A stretch of DNA of 64,000 bases. Source: Knoxdaviesia capensis (Eukaryota > Ascomycota > Sordariomycetes > Microascales > Gondwanamycetaceae). The position numbers and the translations under genes were made by a program. The notes under the pieces were generated by a model. The model was not told the origin of the DNA, did no database searches, and saw nothing but the letters and a program-made list of their open reading frames with translations. The stretch covers positions 1,739,741-1,803,740 of the forward strand of contig LNGK01000003.1 of assembly GCA_001510575.1 (NCBI GenBank), read 5' to 3'. Shown here piece after piece: positions 21,250 through 32,366 of this stretch (positions are counted from its first letter, which is position 1; each line of letters starts with the position of its first letter).

Positions 21250-22959
21250 ATGTCATCTTCACAACCAGCGTCGTCTCCATTGGCGACGCAATCCCCCACA
21301 AACATGAATGACATTTCCTCCGTAATCACCTCACCACCCGGCCGCCGCTCGATTCTTGCCAGACCAGTGTCACAGGTCTCCAAGCACCGACTCTCTCAGT
21401 TCTCCTCCGTGTCCGGCCCCATGCGGTCACGGCCATCCTCGCACATGTTCCCGCTGTTCCCTTCGAGCCTCTCATATACTCTGGTGCGAGATTTCGCATA
21501 TCCTCCCACGAACCCTCTCCACTATGGCCCCCCTCCCGAACCGTCTCGTCCAGCCTCGGTGATGATGACTCCTTCTGTCGACCAAAGGCGGCTGTCCGAC
21601 CCCCAAACTTCCTGGGATAGCCGAACAGGCTGGAGCTTGAATTCGTGGAACGATGACGCATTCTACCGCACCGGAGACTTTCCCCCCATCCACCTCGGCG
21701 ATGGCCCGCCGTGGAGCGAGGACGAAGACCTCCAGAGTCCCGTGGTCAGCTCACGGCACCGAAAGCACAAATCCTCTTCGGCTTCCTATTCACGGCGAGA
21801 TACCCAGGGTGGCTCCAGCCTCATGAACCCTGAGAACTACGACGAAGACCGTGGCTACTACATTAGTACCGGTGGCGACGGTAGCGAGCGATATTATGTG
21901 AACCAGGGCGGTGAGGCAAATGGCCCCGGTGGGGAGTATGTCACATACCCGCCGGACCAGGCACGTCACAGCACCAGCAGCTACCACAACCAGTACGGCA
22001 TTCCCCGTGATGATTCCGATGCCTCGAGCACCTCTTCATCACAGGGCTTTGGCGGGGACCAGTCGCGCTACTCACGAGATTACCAGTTCACCATCACATC
22101 CCCCGACGAGGAAATGCACGGAAAGGCGGTGGCGCTGTACGATTTCGAACGCGAGGACGAGAACGAACTTCCGCTGGTTGAAGGCCAGATAATCCTCATT
22201 TCATACCGCCACGGCGAGGGCTGGCTTGTGGCCGAAGACCCCAAGACGAAGGAGAGCGGCCTGGTTCCTGAGGAATACGTCCGGCTACTGAGAGACATCG
22301 AGGGGGGAATGAACAGTCTCACCGGCCATACCTCCGATCGGCCAAACTCCCCCAAAGAGGCCGGTACCCCCACGCAGTCCGAACATGGCCAATCCTCGTC
22401 ATCAGCATCTGCTGCTATTGCCGTCGCCACCGCCGGACAGAACAACGTTGCCACGGGTAACGGCAATGCTAGCGGTGCTGCTGTGCCCAACAGCAGTAAC
22501 AATAGCGCCAGCAATTCCGCCAGCAACGGCGGACAAGTAGCCCCTGGTAGCGGCAGCCACAACAGCGGGGGCTCCGGAGCCAGCAACGGCTACAACCAAC
22601 CGATCGTATCGACGTTCTCGACCTCCAGCAAGGACCTCGACCCGTATCCGACCGACCAGCTGGGCATCCAGGCCGGCCAGGCGCCGCCGCAGGTGGTCCA
22701 CTACCACGGCCAGCGCGGCGGCAGCCAGGCGAACACCCCGACCATCTCGTTCCACCAGGATACCGGCATGATGCGGCGCGGCAGCCAGGATGTGGGGCGG
22801 CGGTCCAGCCAGGACACGGTACGGCGCGGCGATACGGCAACGCCCCCGGCTTCGGGCGGCGGGGCGGTGGGCCAAATTCTCACCGATGCCAAGTTGAATT
22901 CGCTGCCGTCGGTGACGTACCAGAAGGGAAAGAGTGTCGAGACGACGGGGCCATCATGA
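21250..22959 (+). CDS. nbp2: Nbp2/Skb5-like SH3-domain adaptor
   Basis: 569-aa adaptor with one SH3 domain at about residues 289-347 (MHGKAVALYDFEREDENELP onward, then GWLVAEDP and GLVPEEYVRLL). Its ALYDF, GW and P-x-x-YV motifs are intact. In yeasts Nbp2/Skb5 recruits the PP2C phosphatase Ptc1 to the HOG and cell-wall MAPK modules and binds PAK kinases. The N-terminal 280 residues are Ser/Pro/Asp-rich with a short conserved piece (WSLNSWNDDAFYRTGDFPPI); the C-terminal 220 are Ser/Asn/Ala/Gly-rich. Much longer than yeast Nbp2 (about 236 aa), as is usual for filamentous fungi. Start set at 21250 (CACACCGATGTC); the open frame further upstream has no ATG. Single exon. Converges with mcr1. Confidence 0.8.
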   Translation: MSSSQPASSPLATQSPTNMNDISSVITSPPGRRSILARPVSQVSKHRLSQFSSVSGPMRSRPSSHMFPLFPSSLSYTLVRDFAYPPTNPLHYGPPPEPSRPASVMMTPSVDQRRLSDPQTSWDSRTGWSLNSWNDDAFYRTGDFPPIHLGDGPPWSEDEDLQSPVVSSRHRKHKSSSASYSRRDTQGGSSLMNPENYDEDRGYYISTGGDGSERYYVNQGGEANGPGGEYVTYPPDQARHSTSSYHNQYGIPRDDSDASSTSSSQGFGGDQSRYSRDYQFTITSPDEEMHGKAVALYDFEREDENELPLVEGQIILISYRHGEGWLVAEDPKTKESGLVPEEYVRLLRDIEGGMNSLTGHTSDRPNSPKEAGTPTQSEHGQSSSSASAAIAVATAGQNNVATGNGNASGAAVPNSSNNSASNSASNGGQVAPGSGSHNSGGSGASNGYNQPIVSTFSTSSKDLDPYPTDQLGIQAGQAPPQVVHYHGQRGGSQANTPTISFHQDTGMMRRGSQDVGRRSSQDTVRRGDTATPPASGGGAVGQILTDAKLNSLPSVTYQKGKSVETTGPS

Positions 22960-23823
22960 GGGCTTTTTTTGTCCTCCCCCGTTTCTTCCAGTTGCCGTGC
23001 CGAGGTTTCCTTTCCCACTGGTACAGACTGCCTCCACCCGCGCCTTTTCTTTAACATACATTGCACCACGGAACTTTTCTTTTTCTCGGATATCGGTTGT
23101 TACCTGGATTACTTGTTGCTGTTTTCTCGGGGGGTTCATTGCATCTTATGGGGCGAGGTCACTTTTTTTTTAATCGGTTCTGGGTTCATTTCCTTCCTCT
23201 TTATTCTTCCGAATGGCGAAATCCCAAGAGTTACGCTTCTTTCTCCATGTCCTTTTCGTTTTCTCCGGTGGCAGGAATGGGGCGGTGGACCCGCGGGAAA
23301 GGAAAGGGAGGGGAAGCATATAACTCTCTTTTCTCGTCTGGTTTGCACTCTACCGGTGTGCGGTGTGTGTGTGTGGTGGTGTGTTTCTTCTTTTTTTTCT
23401 ATTGATGTTGGATTTTGGTCTTCATCCATGTTTCATTGTGGTTTTTTTTGTATGCAGGGGACTGGAATGGGCTGAGGATGCGGGTTTCTGTGTTTCTTCT
23501 TTTACTTTTTTCATGTCACTATTAGGGAGCGAACACGTTTTCATTTTCATTTTTAAGCACCTTTTTTTTTCCCTTTGATTTCTTCGGGCTGCTTGGGCGT
23601 GTTTTCGCAATGTGACTTGGTGATACTTGTGCATCTTCTGTATTCAGGGCATCCCCCGCCTCATAAACTGACAGAGGGGGAGACAAAATTCTTCTTCTAG
23701 TTGATAGGAACTATGCGGTACGGCAGGGCAAACAAGAAAGCTATCGAGTACATGGCTGAACCAAGGGGCACGAAGAGAAGAACTAAAGTACATAAGAGGA
23801 GTGCAGAGGAGGGAAACCCGCGC
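22960..23823. other. Convergent intergenic / 3' UTR region
   Basis: T-rich sequence after the SH3 gene stop, then the mcr1 3' side. No coding ORF seen. Confidence 0.6.
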
Positions 23824-25263
23824 TTAGAACTTGAACACCTGGTCGGGCTTGTACCCCAGCTCCTTGAGGATGCCGGAGAGCTCGCCCTGGTCCTTGGGGC
23901 TGACCTTGTTGCCCGAGATAGCGGTCATGAGGCCGGGCGGCCCGCACACAAACACCTTGATGTTCTCCTCGGCGGGGGCGGGCAGGACGGTCTTCAGCAG
24001 CTGGGGGGTGACGTAGCCCGACTCGCCGCGCCAGCCCTTGGGCGGCTTGTCGAGCACGTAGAAGGCGCGGAAGCGCTGCGGGAAGGTATTCTCGAGGCGG
24101 TCGAACTCGGCGCGCAGCAGGATGTCCTGCTCGGTGACGTTGCCGAAGACCAGCGTGACCTTGGTCTGGTCGAGGGCCGGGTCGGCGAAGATGGCGCGCA
24201 CGAGCTGGTACATCGGGGTGATGCCGGAGCCGCCTGCGATCAGGCCGATGTGGGTGTGCTTGTTGGGCGTCCACGGGTACTTGGGCAGCGGGCCCTTGAA
24301 GTCGACGGTGTCGCCGGGCTTCAGGCTGTGCAGGTACGAGCTCATCGGGCCGGTGTCGTAGCGCTTGACCAGCAGGTCGACGTGGCCCTTGCTGTCTGGA
24401 GGGGGGCAGGGGGGATGTGGGGGTTAGTGGCGTGACACACACAAAAGAAAAAGCAGCAGGGCAGAGAGAAAAAGAAAAAAGGGGGATGTGGGGGTGGGGG
24501 AGGGACAACGCACCCTCATCGCTGACCGGCGTGTACGGCCGAATCACCGGTTTCTCCTTGCCGGGCACGGTGGCCTTGGTCAGCAGCACGGACGCAGTGA
24601 ACACGCCCGACACGGCGTCGGGGTCGGGCAGGGCGAAGTGGAACAGCTTGGTGTTGTGGTTGACGGTGTCGACCGACTCGAGCGTCAGCGGCAGGAAGCC
24701 CTGGTCGCCGCCGGTGAAGGTCTTAGGGGCGAGCAGCGCGGCCGGCGCGGGGGTGGCGGCGGCGGCGCTCTTCGGGCCGGACGCCGTCGTGTAGTAGTAG
24801 ATGCCGCCCGCGGCGGCGGCGCCCAGCGCGGCGGCGTAGGCCAGGGAGTTGCTGCCGGACTTGGGCGGCGGGGCTTCGGAGGAGTAGAGGCGGGCGCTCT
24901 GAGGGGTGGGAGAGCTTTGGGTTAGCGATTGTCTTTTGAACAGGTTGTGCGAGGAGGAGAGCCTAGGAGCTGGATGGTGATGGCAGGGGAGGGGGAGGCC
25001 AATTGGCGGCCGCAGGCTTAGGGGGGGGGGGGCATGCGAGGACGAGAGAGCTCGGGGATCACACGATAGCTAGCGCCCCCCAGTGCATTGACAACCAGCT
25101 TCGAGCTCCGCCCCTCGCTCCGGCAGCGAGCACATCTTGTGAACCCCCCATCGGAATCACGAATATTCCGGCCCTCGGAAAGCAAAGGTCGGGGCTTGTT
25201 TTGTTGACTTACCCGGGCAAAGGCCGAAGGACGCACAGCGCGCAGAGCCGAGCGGGCAAACAT
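23824..25263 (-). CDS. mcr1: Mcr1-like mitochondrial NADH-cytochrome b5 reductase
   Basis: Flavoenzyme that passes electrons from NADH to cytochrome b5 at the mitochondrial outer membrane and intermembrane space, serving sterol synthesis and antioxidant recycling. Three exons: 25263-25213, 24898-24514, 24395-23824; introns 24899-25212 (314 bp) and 24396-24513; 335 aa. Residues 1-24 are an Arg/Ser/Ala mitochondrial presequence (MFARSALRAVRPSAFAR...). About 34-55 is a hydrophobic anchor (NSLAYAAALGAAAAGGIYYY). The FAD domain has RPYTPVSDE at 137-145; the NAD domain has GGSGITPM at 200-207 and CGPPGLM near 300; it ends in DQVFKF, as the family does. Intron 1 contains a run of 13 G (about 25021-25033). 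Splices checked by frame: phase 0, then phase 1. Confidence 0.95.
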
Positions 25264-28216
25264 GGTAGCGGGAAAAACGAAGAAGGCCGGGGAATTGAGG
25301 AACACGGAGGAACAAAAGAGAGAATGGCAGACGGCTGATCGGTTGAAAATGAGAGAAGGAGGATATGCAGTCTAGTTCTCCGGGGACGACAAACAGTGCG
25401 GTGTTTTTGTTCGGGGGAAGAGATTCTCAGGGAAGGGAGACGAGACGCAAAAAGGAAAATGGCAAAAAGCCGAGAGACAGCGAAAGCTTTGGTTTTCACC
25501 TGGGAAGGAAGGGACGACGCTTATCTGATTCCGGCCTCCGGATTTAAAAGCAAGCGGTTTGGCACTTGCACTGGCATTTTTCGCACCGACTGCTGTAAAG
25601 GGCCCTGAATCACAGCTACCGTGCGCTGTAACTCAGCCGCTCGGTGCCCCCGGCCACTGCCTGTGCACTATGCAACCCGCTGCACGAATTGCGCTATCAG
25701 GGTGTCGATCTGACGTCACGTGATGGAATGTGGCACTGGCGTGGGCATGGTTGCTTGTGTGGGGAGCTGACCAATGTACAGTACCTGGTACCTGGCTCCG
25801 AGAGACAATTGGTGAGTACCGAGAGCTTGGGGATAGTACAGGAACAGCACGTGTAATACAGACGTCACAGACACGAGTGAGCATCGCATCACAGCTATTC
25901 CCGAACATCCAGTTTGCACATCTTCAGCTCAGGTACCGCTTATCAGCGAGGATCTGACACTTATCGGGGGCCTTTTTTTCCAGTGTCACCCAAGAAAGCA
26001 CCGCAAAGCTTGACTGCAAAGGATTCTCTTTTTATTTTTCTTACAGCTGTCACTCTGCTCTATTCGAACCCGTCCAACCTCCGACAGGGTCCCCGAGCTC
26101 CCGGCGCCGGACCGGACAACTCCCGGCCCGGTTAAAGAGAGCTCTGAGATTTGACACCGCCTTTTATCTCTCGATGTACGAGAAGTCCAGCAAGAGATCC
26201 GACGCGTGAGACATCCGGGACAAGCCGGAGTCTTTCCTTGTTAACAGAACGCATACCTCGGCCGCCAAAGTCTCCCGCGGCTCCTATGCTCAAGACGGGG
26301 TGTTCTAGGCGACAGTCAGATGTTGCATGAAGCTTCTCTCCTTGTGTTTCCCCCCGACCGCGCGTCACGGTCCCGGGCCTCAGGAAAGTCGGGCCGGGTG
26401 ACTTCCCCACATCCAACACTGCTATGCTTGCAAGCAAGCCAAAGTCAAGCACGAGAAGCAGCGTGGGAGTGGCGTTTCCTCAAGCAGCCCGGACACCAGC
26501 AGTACTTCGTTGAAGACCGGAGGACAGTTGGCGTTGAGACTCCTGACTGTTGGACGAGAGCCACCAGGTCGTAATCAGACCGCAAAGTCGACCAACCTCC
26601 AGACGCAGCTCGCCAGGCCGGGCCGGCCGACCTCACCTCCCGAACCAGCCCCGGAACCCAGAGGGGGACTCAGTCCAAGACCAGCTCTCTCCTGGAGTCT
26701 CGTGGCTCACATCTCGGGACCGGACCGGCCGCCGCCCGCCCACGACGTCGCTAGGCCCCGGGATGGTATTAGGCAGCAAGGGTCGAATAAGGACCCTCAC
26801 AGGGGTCACGTCACTTCTTTGGGATTGCCACTTGCTTTCCCCTTCGTAGCCTCCGTTTTCGACTCGAACGAGACCGCGAACGGTTTTCGATCGAGAGCCT
26901 GCACGTATCTTATAATGTCTGACGTGTTGCTGTTGTCGCCCAGCCCACGTCTCGCTCCGATTCTTGTGTCGTTGTGTGAAGGTGCAACCGTCGACAAGGA
27001 ATTTCTTCGATAGCTCTTTTTCATTCGACACGCTCTTCGTCTTCACCGGTTCTTGCATAAGTCGGTGTTGCATCATTCTTTCATAACCTCAGGGTCAACT
27101 TCAGCACTTGCCTTCACCGTCGGTTTGAGGGTGCGGGGCCTCGCGGCCGCCTTTGACTTTCCTTTCTTGTCGCCGTTTTTGTTGAGGGTATTCTTCTGCG
27201 GGTTTTGTCACAGGCGCTTGGACAAATGCATCTGGTCTCCGGGGAAGAAAGCCGCAAGCTGTAGCCTTCCATGACAGGGACACGCATATCCTGCGGGTCG
27301 GATGCAGACGGTTCCCCCCCCGCCGCGGTCACGATTCCCTGTGAAGTTGGCACAGGTCCACAAGATACCACCGCCGCGGATCGGCCCGTTGTAGTAAAAA
27401 GAATTGACTTGTCCGCGGGGGAGGTAAAAGACAAGCTTAAAAGGCTGAGGAGCCATCAAACCAATGTCTTCCATGCTCTAATTGAGCTGAGGGTACTGTC
27501 TCGCAACAGACTGGGTGAAAATTTCGGATCTGGCTACCTCAGTCTCGAGTAGCTGGGGATTGTTGCGGCAAAACCGGCAAACCGGTCTTCAGTCCCGGGA
27601 CATGGAACCTAGCGTTATAGGTGCGCCGTATTGCGCACGCACTGCGTTCTCCTCGGTGGGAGAGTCCGTCTTCGGCGCGTCTCTACGTCCCCGCAGGATC
27701 CCAGAGCCAGGTATTCAAGACTAGAATGGCGTGGACACCCATGCCCCAAGGTACTGGCTCGCGTTGCTTTAAATAGTCGCGCCCGGAAGGATAAACCGCA
27801 CAATAGCAGGCGTCACCAGCGCGTGCCGCCCCGGTGCGGTGTCCAGAGTTCGTCTCCGTGACGCTAGGTTTGCCCTGCCACTATCGCCCTTAAAAACGAG
27901 CGGGAAGAGAGTGCTGTGACATGTGGAGATATATTTCCCCCATTCTAGCTCTTCCGGGTCGGGAGAGAGGGCGAGAGAGAGCGTCGATTGATATCCTGGC
28001 GCTTCTGGAGTACCGATCTTGTTCCAGTCCCGCCGGGTCGCCGGAGGAGCGAGAGTCTTTGTTAGATCTGGGATTAGGATCTAAATATATTAGTGAGGAC
28101 GGGTGATGGACAGGGAAAGACGAGAAAGGGTGGGTGAAAAGTGGGACGTCTCGTCCTTTTATAAGACGCAGACTAGCAACCGCTGATTCACCTTCTGACG
28201 GTTACGCATTCATGAA
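25264..28216. other. 3-kb region without supported gene
   Basis: Holds the mcr1 promoter (minus strand) and a stretch of moderate GC with short ORFs. Around 27208-27474 (minus, QPFKLVFYLPRGQVNSFYYN) and 27271-27552 (plus, VVVKRIDLSAGEVKDKLKRL) protein-like strings overlap on opposite strands; neither has a credible gene structure. A GTACAGTAC motif is at 25776-25784. Confidence 0.4.
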
Positions 28217-28787
28217 TCACTCATCCCGAGAGCCATGAATCACAGAGGACTTCTCGCCTCTCCAGGACCAAACTAGCACACAGGGTTTCCAAATACCTAG
28301 CCGCTGTTTTGTATGGAGGCTGCGTTGCCGAGGAGATTCAGCACTTCCTAGTGTTGAGGACGCACTACATGTGTTAGTATACCAACCACGGGAACCGTCT
28401 ACTCGGGACACGCCACTCGAGTGGTTTATACCCACCAGCGGCCGACGCCGCCGACGTTGGAGCGCCGTACACGGATCCCATCTCAGCGCCCGCCGCCACC
28501 ACCATCATCCTGTCCGAGAAATTCTGTACTGTCGACGGTCCGGCGGTGTAAATCAGATCGGCCGGACCAGTGGCCCCGCGGCCGGCCAGCCGTGCTTCCA
28601 GCTCAACCAGCCGCTGCCCCAGCGCGAGGAAGTCCTCGCTAGACGGCACGGCCGCGGCGCCGCCCGGACGGTCCTGGTAGTAGCACAAGCGGCCGGTACG
28701 TGCACATCGGCTGCACGCGGGTAGTTACTTGTCGCAGCGTCGCTTGCCCCTGTTGCACGAGCAGCAGGCTTGTGGTGCAGGGGACAT
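28217..28787 (-). pseudogene. Zn2Cys6 transcription factor relic with a stop codon inside the zinc cluster
   Basis: From ATG 28787 (CACCATGTCC) the frame reads MSPAPQACCSCNRGKRRCDK, then TAA (28727-28725), then LPACSRCARTGRLCYYQD. All six cysteines of the C-x2-C-x6-C-x6-C-x2-C-x6-C cluster are in one frame and correctly spaced; only codon 21 is TAA. After it the frame stays open through a family-typical linker and coil (SSEDFLALGQRLVELEARLA) to an intron at 28365-28431 (GTATAA donor, TACTAAC branch, TAG acceptor). A second exon ends at 28217. Total 168 codons with stops; the large regulatory domain of these factors is missing. CAA-to-TAA is a C-to-T change at a CpA site, as repeat-induced point mutation makes. 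The stop is followed by CTA, a context that favours readthrough. Upstream of the dienelactone hydrolase. Confidence 0.7.
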
Positions 28788-29998
28788 GGTGGTGCTTGCG
28801 ATGATGTTGGTGTTTGAATTCGTTCGCTTTCGTTTGTGTGGCCACCGCCACTATACAATTCGAGAAAAACTGAGTGCTCTCGTCAGAACACGTCCTCTTG
28901 CCGCCCTTCATATCTGGGATACCCCCAAAGTGATGTATGTCTACCATGTCAGGCGTCCCTGCATATCATCGCCACTATCGAAACGCAACATTACATGCCT
29001 CCAAACCAGGTCAGGAAAAGTCAACACACCTTTTTTGTTTCTTCTATCAGTTCGGACCGTATCGTGGCCTGCCGGCTGAGAGAGCGACTCGCCACCACAG
29101 GCATCTCGACTGCCCTGAACGTGCATATTTTGCCGGATCAAGCTGTGGCCAATTGTCAATCAGGGAGTCCAGTGCCACTCTGCAAGTCTCGACAAACAGC
29201 GTCTTGGCATCGACGTCGACGTTTGAATAGATCGCAGAGATTGCCCTATCAGGCTGGCCTTGGTGGGAATATTGCCGCATTCACTTCTCTTTTGTGAGGC
29301 ATCTCGTGAGATAAAAGCTGAGCAATCCGATTAAGTAGGCACACTCTCTCTCTCTCTTGAAGAGGTGGAAGGGGCAGTTTGGATCGCCCCTGCCTGTTTT
29401 GCGACAGCCTTCCATTAGTCAGTGTCCCTCATCCAACTGATCAACTTATCGTCGTGATCCCTCCTTTTCTTCTTCTTCTTCGTCTTCTTCTTCTTTCCCC
29501 TCTTCGTCCGCACTCAAACAGGATTTAAGGCGGTTATCTCCGAAACTTTCCCCAGAAACTCTCCCGAATCCATTGTATACTTTGCTGCGGATGCCAGAAC
29601 CTTACCAAGGTCCTGGAAGAACCAAGGGCTTCTCGTTTCCCCCCTGGATTGAAGAAGAGGTGGACATTCGGCAAAACCTATGACGACAGCTTGCAGGGCC
29701 AGAGTTTCTTCCCTTTCAGTTTTAAGAGGCGGAAATGTGGTGGTCAGTATAACATCGAGGGTCTGTATCACCTATAAACGAGCCACGGGATGGTAACAGC
29801 GGGACTCCAGCTGAAATCTGGTGATTCCTATTCTTTCACTTAAATGCCAAAGGCTGACCCTCCATGGATCTTGGCAAGAAACAGATCGAGATAACCTTCA
29901 CTTTGGAGAATTTCCGGTGGTTTGATACTTGTTCCGCACTTTGATGTTTTTGCCCACGCAGAAATAACGGGTGACCACAGTTGACTGTCGATCCTCTC
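28788..29998. other. Intergenic with two coding-like fragments on the minus strand
   Basis: 29280-29047 reads AISAIYSNVDVDAKTLFVET, then CRVALDSLIDNWPQLDPAKY; 29771-29514 reads LALQAVVIGFAECPPLLQSR. Both look more protein-like than shadows but have no recognised family, and no intron links them convincingly. A CT/CTT-rich microsatellite lies at 29346-29500. Confidence 0.3.
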
Positions 29999-31069
29999 TC
30001 AAAGCCACTCGTCGAACCATCTCACCGCCTGCACAAACGCCGACTCTTTTCCGAACTTCTGCACCGGCACCGACACATTCGCCCGCACTGCAAAGCCGTG
30101 GGCCGTGCCGCCGTACAGCGCAAGCTGGTACGGCAGCCCGGTGTCCTTCAGCTGCTCTTCGATCAGGCTGCGGCGGCTGGCCGTGAGCAGGCTGTCGGTT
30201 TCTATGTGAGGTGACAGTTGTCAGCGGCGAGAAAAAAACCAAGAAAACAAAGAGGAAAATGTGAGAAACTGGGGAGAGGGACAAGGAGAGGGGCATCGTC
30301 TTACCTGCTGCCGCTACGCTCACCGGCCCCGTCACAGCCAACACCTCGTCGTCGACCAGGTTGCTCGGGTGCGCCGCAAACGCCACGTGCGCGCCGCGGC
30401 CCTCGGCCACATACCGAAACGCGTACTTGCCGCCGAAGCAGTAGCCCGTGACGCCGATGCGGGCGATGCCGAGATCATCGCGGAGGTACGCCACCGCGGC
30501 GTCGATGATGGCGTCGGTGGTCGCCACGTCGTGGGCCGCCAGGAACTCGCCAATGTTCCAGCCCGGCTGGTTGAGGTCGGCCGGCGCCGGCTCGCCGTTG
30601 AACAGGTCGGGGGCCACCGTCAGGTAGCCGGCGCGGGCGAAGCTGTCGATGAGTCTGTGGATATGGACACACGTGGTTTTAGTTACTGATGCTGAGGTGA
30701 AGAACCCAATCGCAAGATTTGCTTCCTAGCTTGAGTCTGGCCACTCGCGCCCTACACGACCGGCGATTGACTTACAGCTTGTTCTCCGGCAGCTGGATGC
30801 CGAACACGTCCGTCAGGTACAGAATCGCCACATCGCCCTCTGGCTTGCGCTTCTCGTTGGGCTTGGAGATGTACAGGTTGACTGTTTGGCAGGCATAAAG
30901 TTAGTATGCCGAGCCGGACTTTTCCATTATTCACCGAGAACATACTGCCGTTGCCCTCGACTTCGGTGCCCTTGGGCGTTCCCGTGTGGGACACCTTGAT
31001 CGACGGGTAGGTCGCCGACACGAGGCTGGCAGCCAGCGCGACAATCGACACGGATGTAGTCAAAAGCAT
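29999..31069 (-). CDS. Secreted dienelactone hydrolase family protein
   Basis: Alpha/beta hydrolase of the DLH family, which opens dienelactones or related esters in aromatic breakdown; the exact substrate is unknown. Four exons: 31069-30946, 30881-30776, 30654-30305, 30201-29999; introns 30882-30945, 30655-30775, 30202-30304; 260 aa. Splice sites are clean (GTATGT, GTAAGT, GTAAGA donors; TACTAAC branch in intron 1) and phases match. Residues 1-19 form a signal peptide (MLLTTSVSIVALAASLVSA), so the protein is probably secreted. Catalytic triad visible: Cys149 in GYCFGGK, Asp196 in AAAETDS, His228 in GGTAHGF. Length is normal for the family. Divergent from the nucleoside hydrolase; the broken Zn2Cys6 gene lies downstream on the same strand. 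Confidence 0.92.
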
Positions 31070-32366
31070 GGTGAGCTAATTGTGCGATGGGTAACAACAG
31101 TGGTGATGGGTACAGTCGAGATACTCGGGTTTGCAGCCGGACCGAAATCAGGAAGATCGATGCTGAACGAAAACGGCTCTGAATCTGGGAAGATCGGCAC
31201 TGGTAAGACAAGACACCAGATTATCACCAGCGTGATACAAAAACGCGACCCGGCCAAATACCCAGACAACGGGTCTTTATAGCCTTTCAAACAGCCTCCT
31301 GCCCGGCTGAACACGACCGTCCGGGGCCTTTCGTGCGTTCTCCCTCCCGAGTGTTGATTTCCAATCTTCTATATTTTCCCAATTGCGACTTACCCAGCCT
31401 TCCTTGCGTCGAGTGCGACCGTAGCACTCGCTTCTCGTACCAGTACTGCAATTCTCTCTCGTAATCACGTCCGTCCAGACGCGTCTCTTGCCCCAGGTTC
31501 TGCCGTGTATGCTCGGCACTTCCTGGGGCGGAGAGGGAACTATGGGCGATCTCCCGGCCCGACGGCTAAACTTATCTTCCTCCAGACAACCAAAGTTGTC
31601 AGCGCCGAGGGCGTAATAAATTCTCTTCTTAGGTTTTGGCCCCGGGGAACTAGTAATTCGGTGTCGCAATGAGTCGCGGAGTTTGGGAATTGTGGTCTCT
31701 TAACTATGAGTTGTGCTCGCGAGTTGCTTACGAGTTCTGGCTGCTTCGCTCGTGCGCTGCGTTTGTCGTCAGCCCGGGAGAGGCGTGGTCTACCCACGAG
31801 TACAAACGCCGCACTTGATCGCCGGGGAAGAGAAAGACAGAAGCGGAGAGAACCAGTTGTCTGCCAACTTGATCCGGCTCTGGGGACTCAGAATGCATCC
31901 CCAATATGACAAACTCGTAGGAGGAGGTGCATGTCCGTGGTGCTTGTGTTCCCGGAGAGGACAGCACCTGCATGCATGACTACACTGCTAGGTGATCCGA
32001 AGATTCTGGACTCCTGGTTGCCTGAGACGCAGACGCCAAACACGCAAACACGCTTGTACCACCCATCGTCGAATCCAAATCTCTTGGTCCCCGTGACGGG
32101 CCATCCGTTTAGGCGGATATTAACCCTAGTAGAGCAGTGTCTAGGGTCCGGGTGTAACCCCAACGAGAACATTGCATCGCCACTCGAAATCTGAAACCTT
32201 TCAGCAACCGAACGGGACGTATCCCGCACCCTCAACAGCCCGGAAGACACTGCGCCGAAAAGTGAACCCCGATACTGAAACCAAGGTCCCACATCCCCCG
32301 CATACCTCCAAAATCACCCAAACGGACTGCATGTCGGCACACCGCTTGCGGTGTTGTTTGCACACC
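31070..32366. other. Divergent intergenic region (dienelactone hydrolase / nucleoside hydrolase)
   Basis: 1.3 kb shared upstream region of two secreted hydrolases. Apart from the TATA box at 31276-31281 no element is certain and no coding ORF stands out. Confidence 0.5.
31276..31281 (-). promoter_or_regulatory. TATA box (TATAAA) of the dienelactone hydrolase
   Basis: GCTATAAAGACC on the minus strand, about 207 bp before the ATG at 31069; position fits a fungal core promoter with a modest leader. Confidence 0.5.

Noticed and set aside
23701..24435. 244-aa plus-strand frame
   Set aside because: Shadow of mcr1 exon 3; composition GC-driven, no domain.
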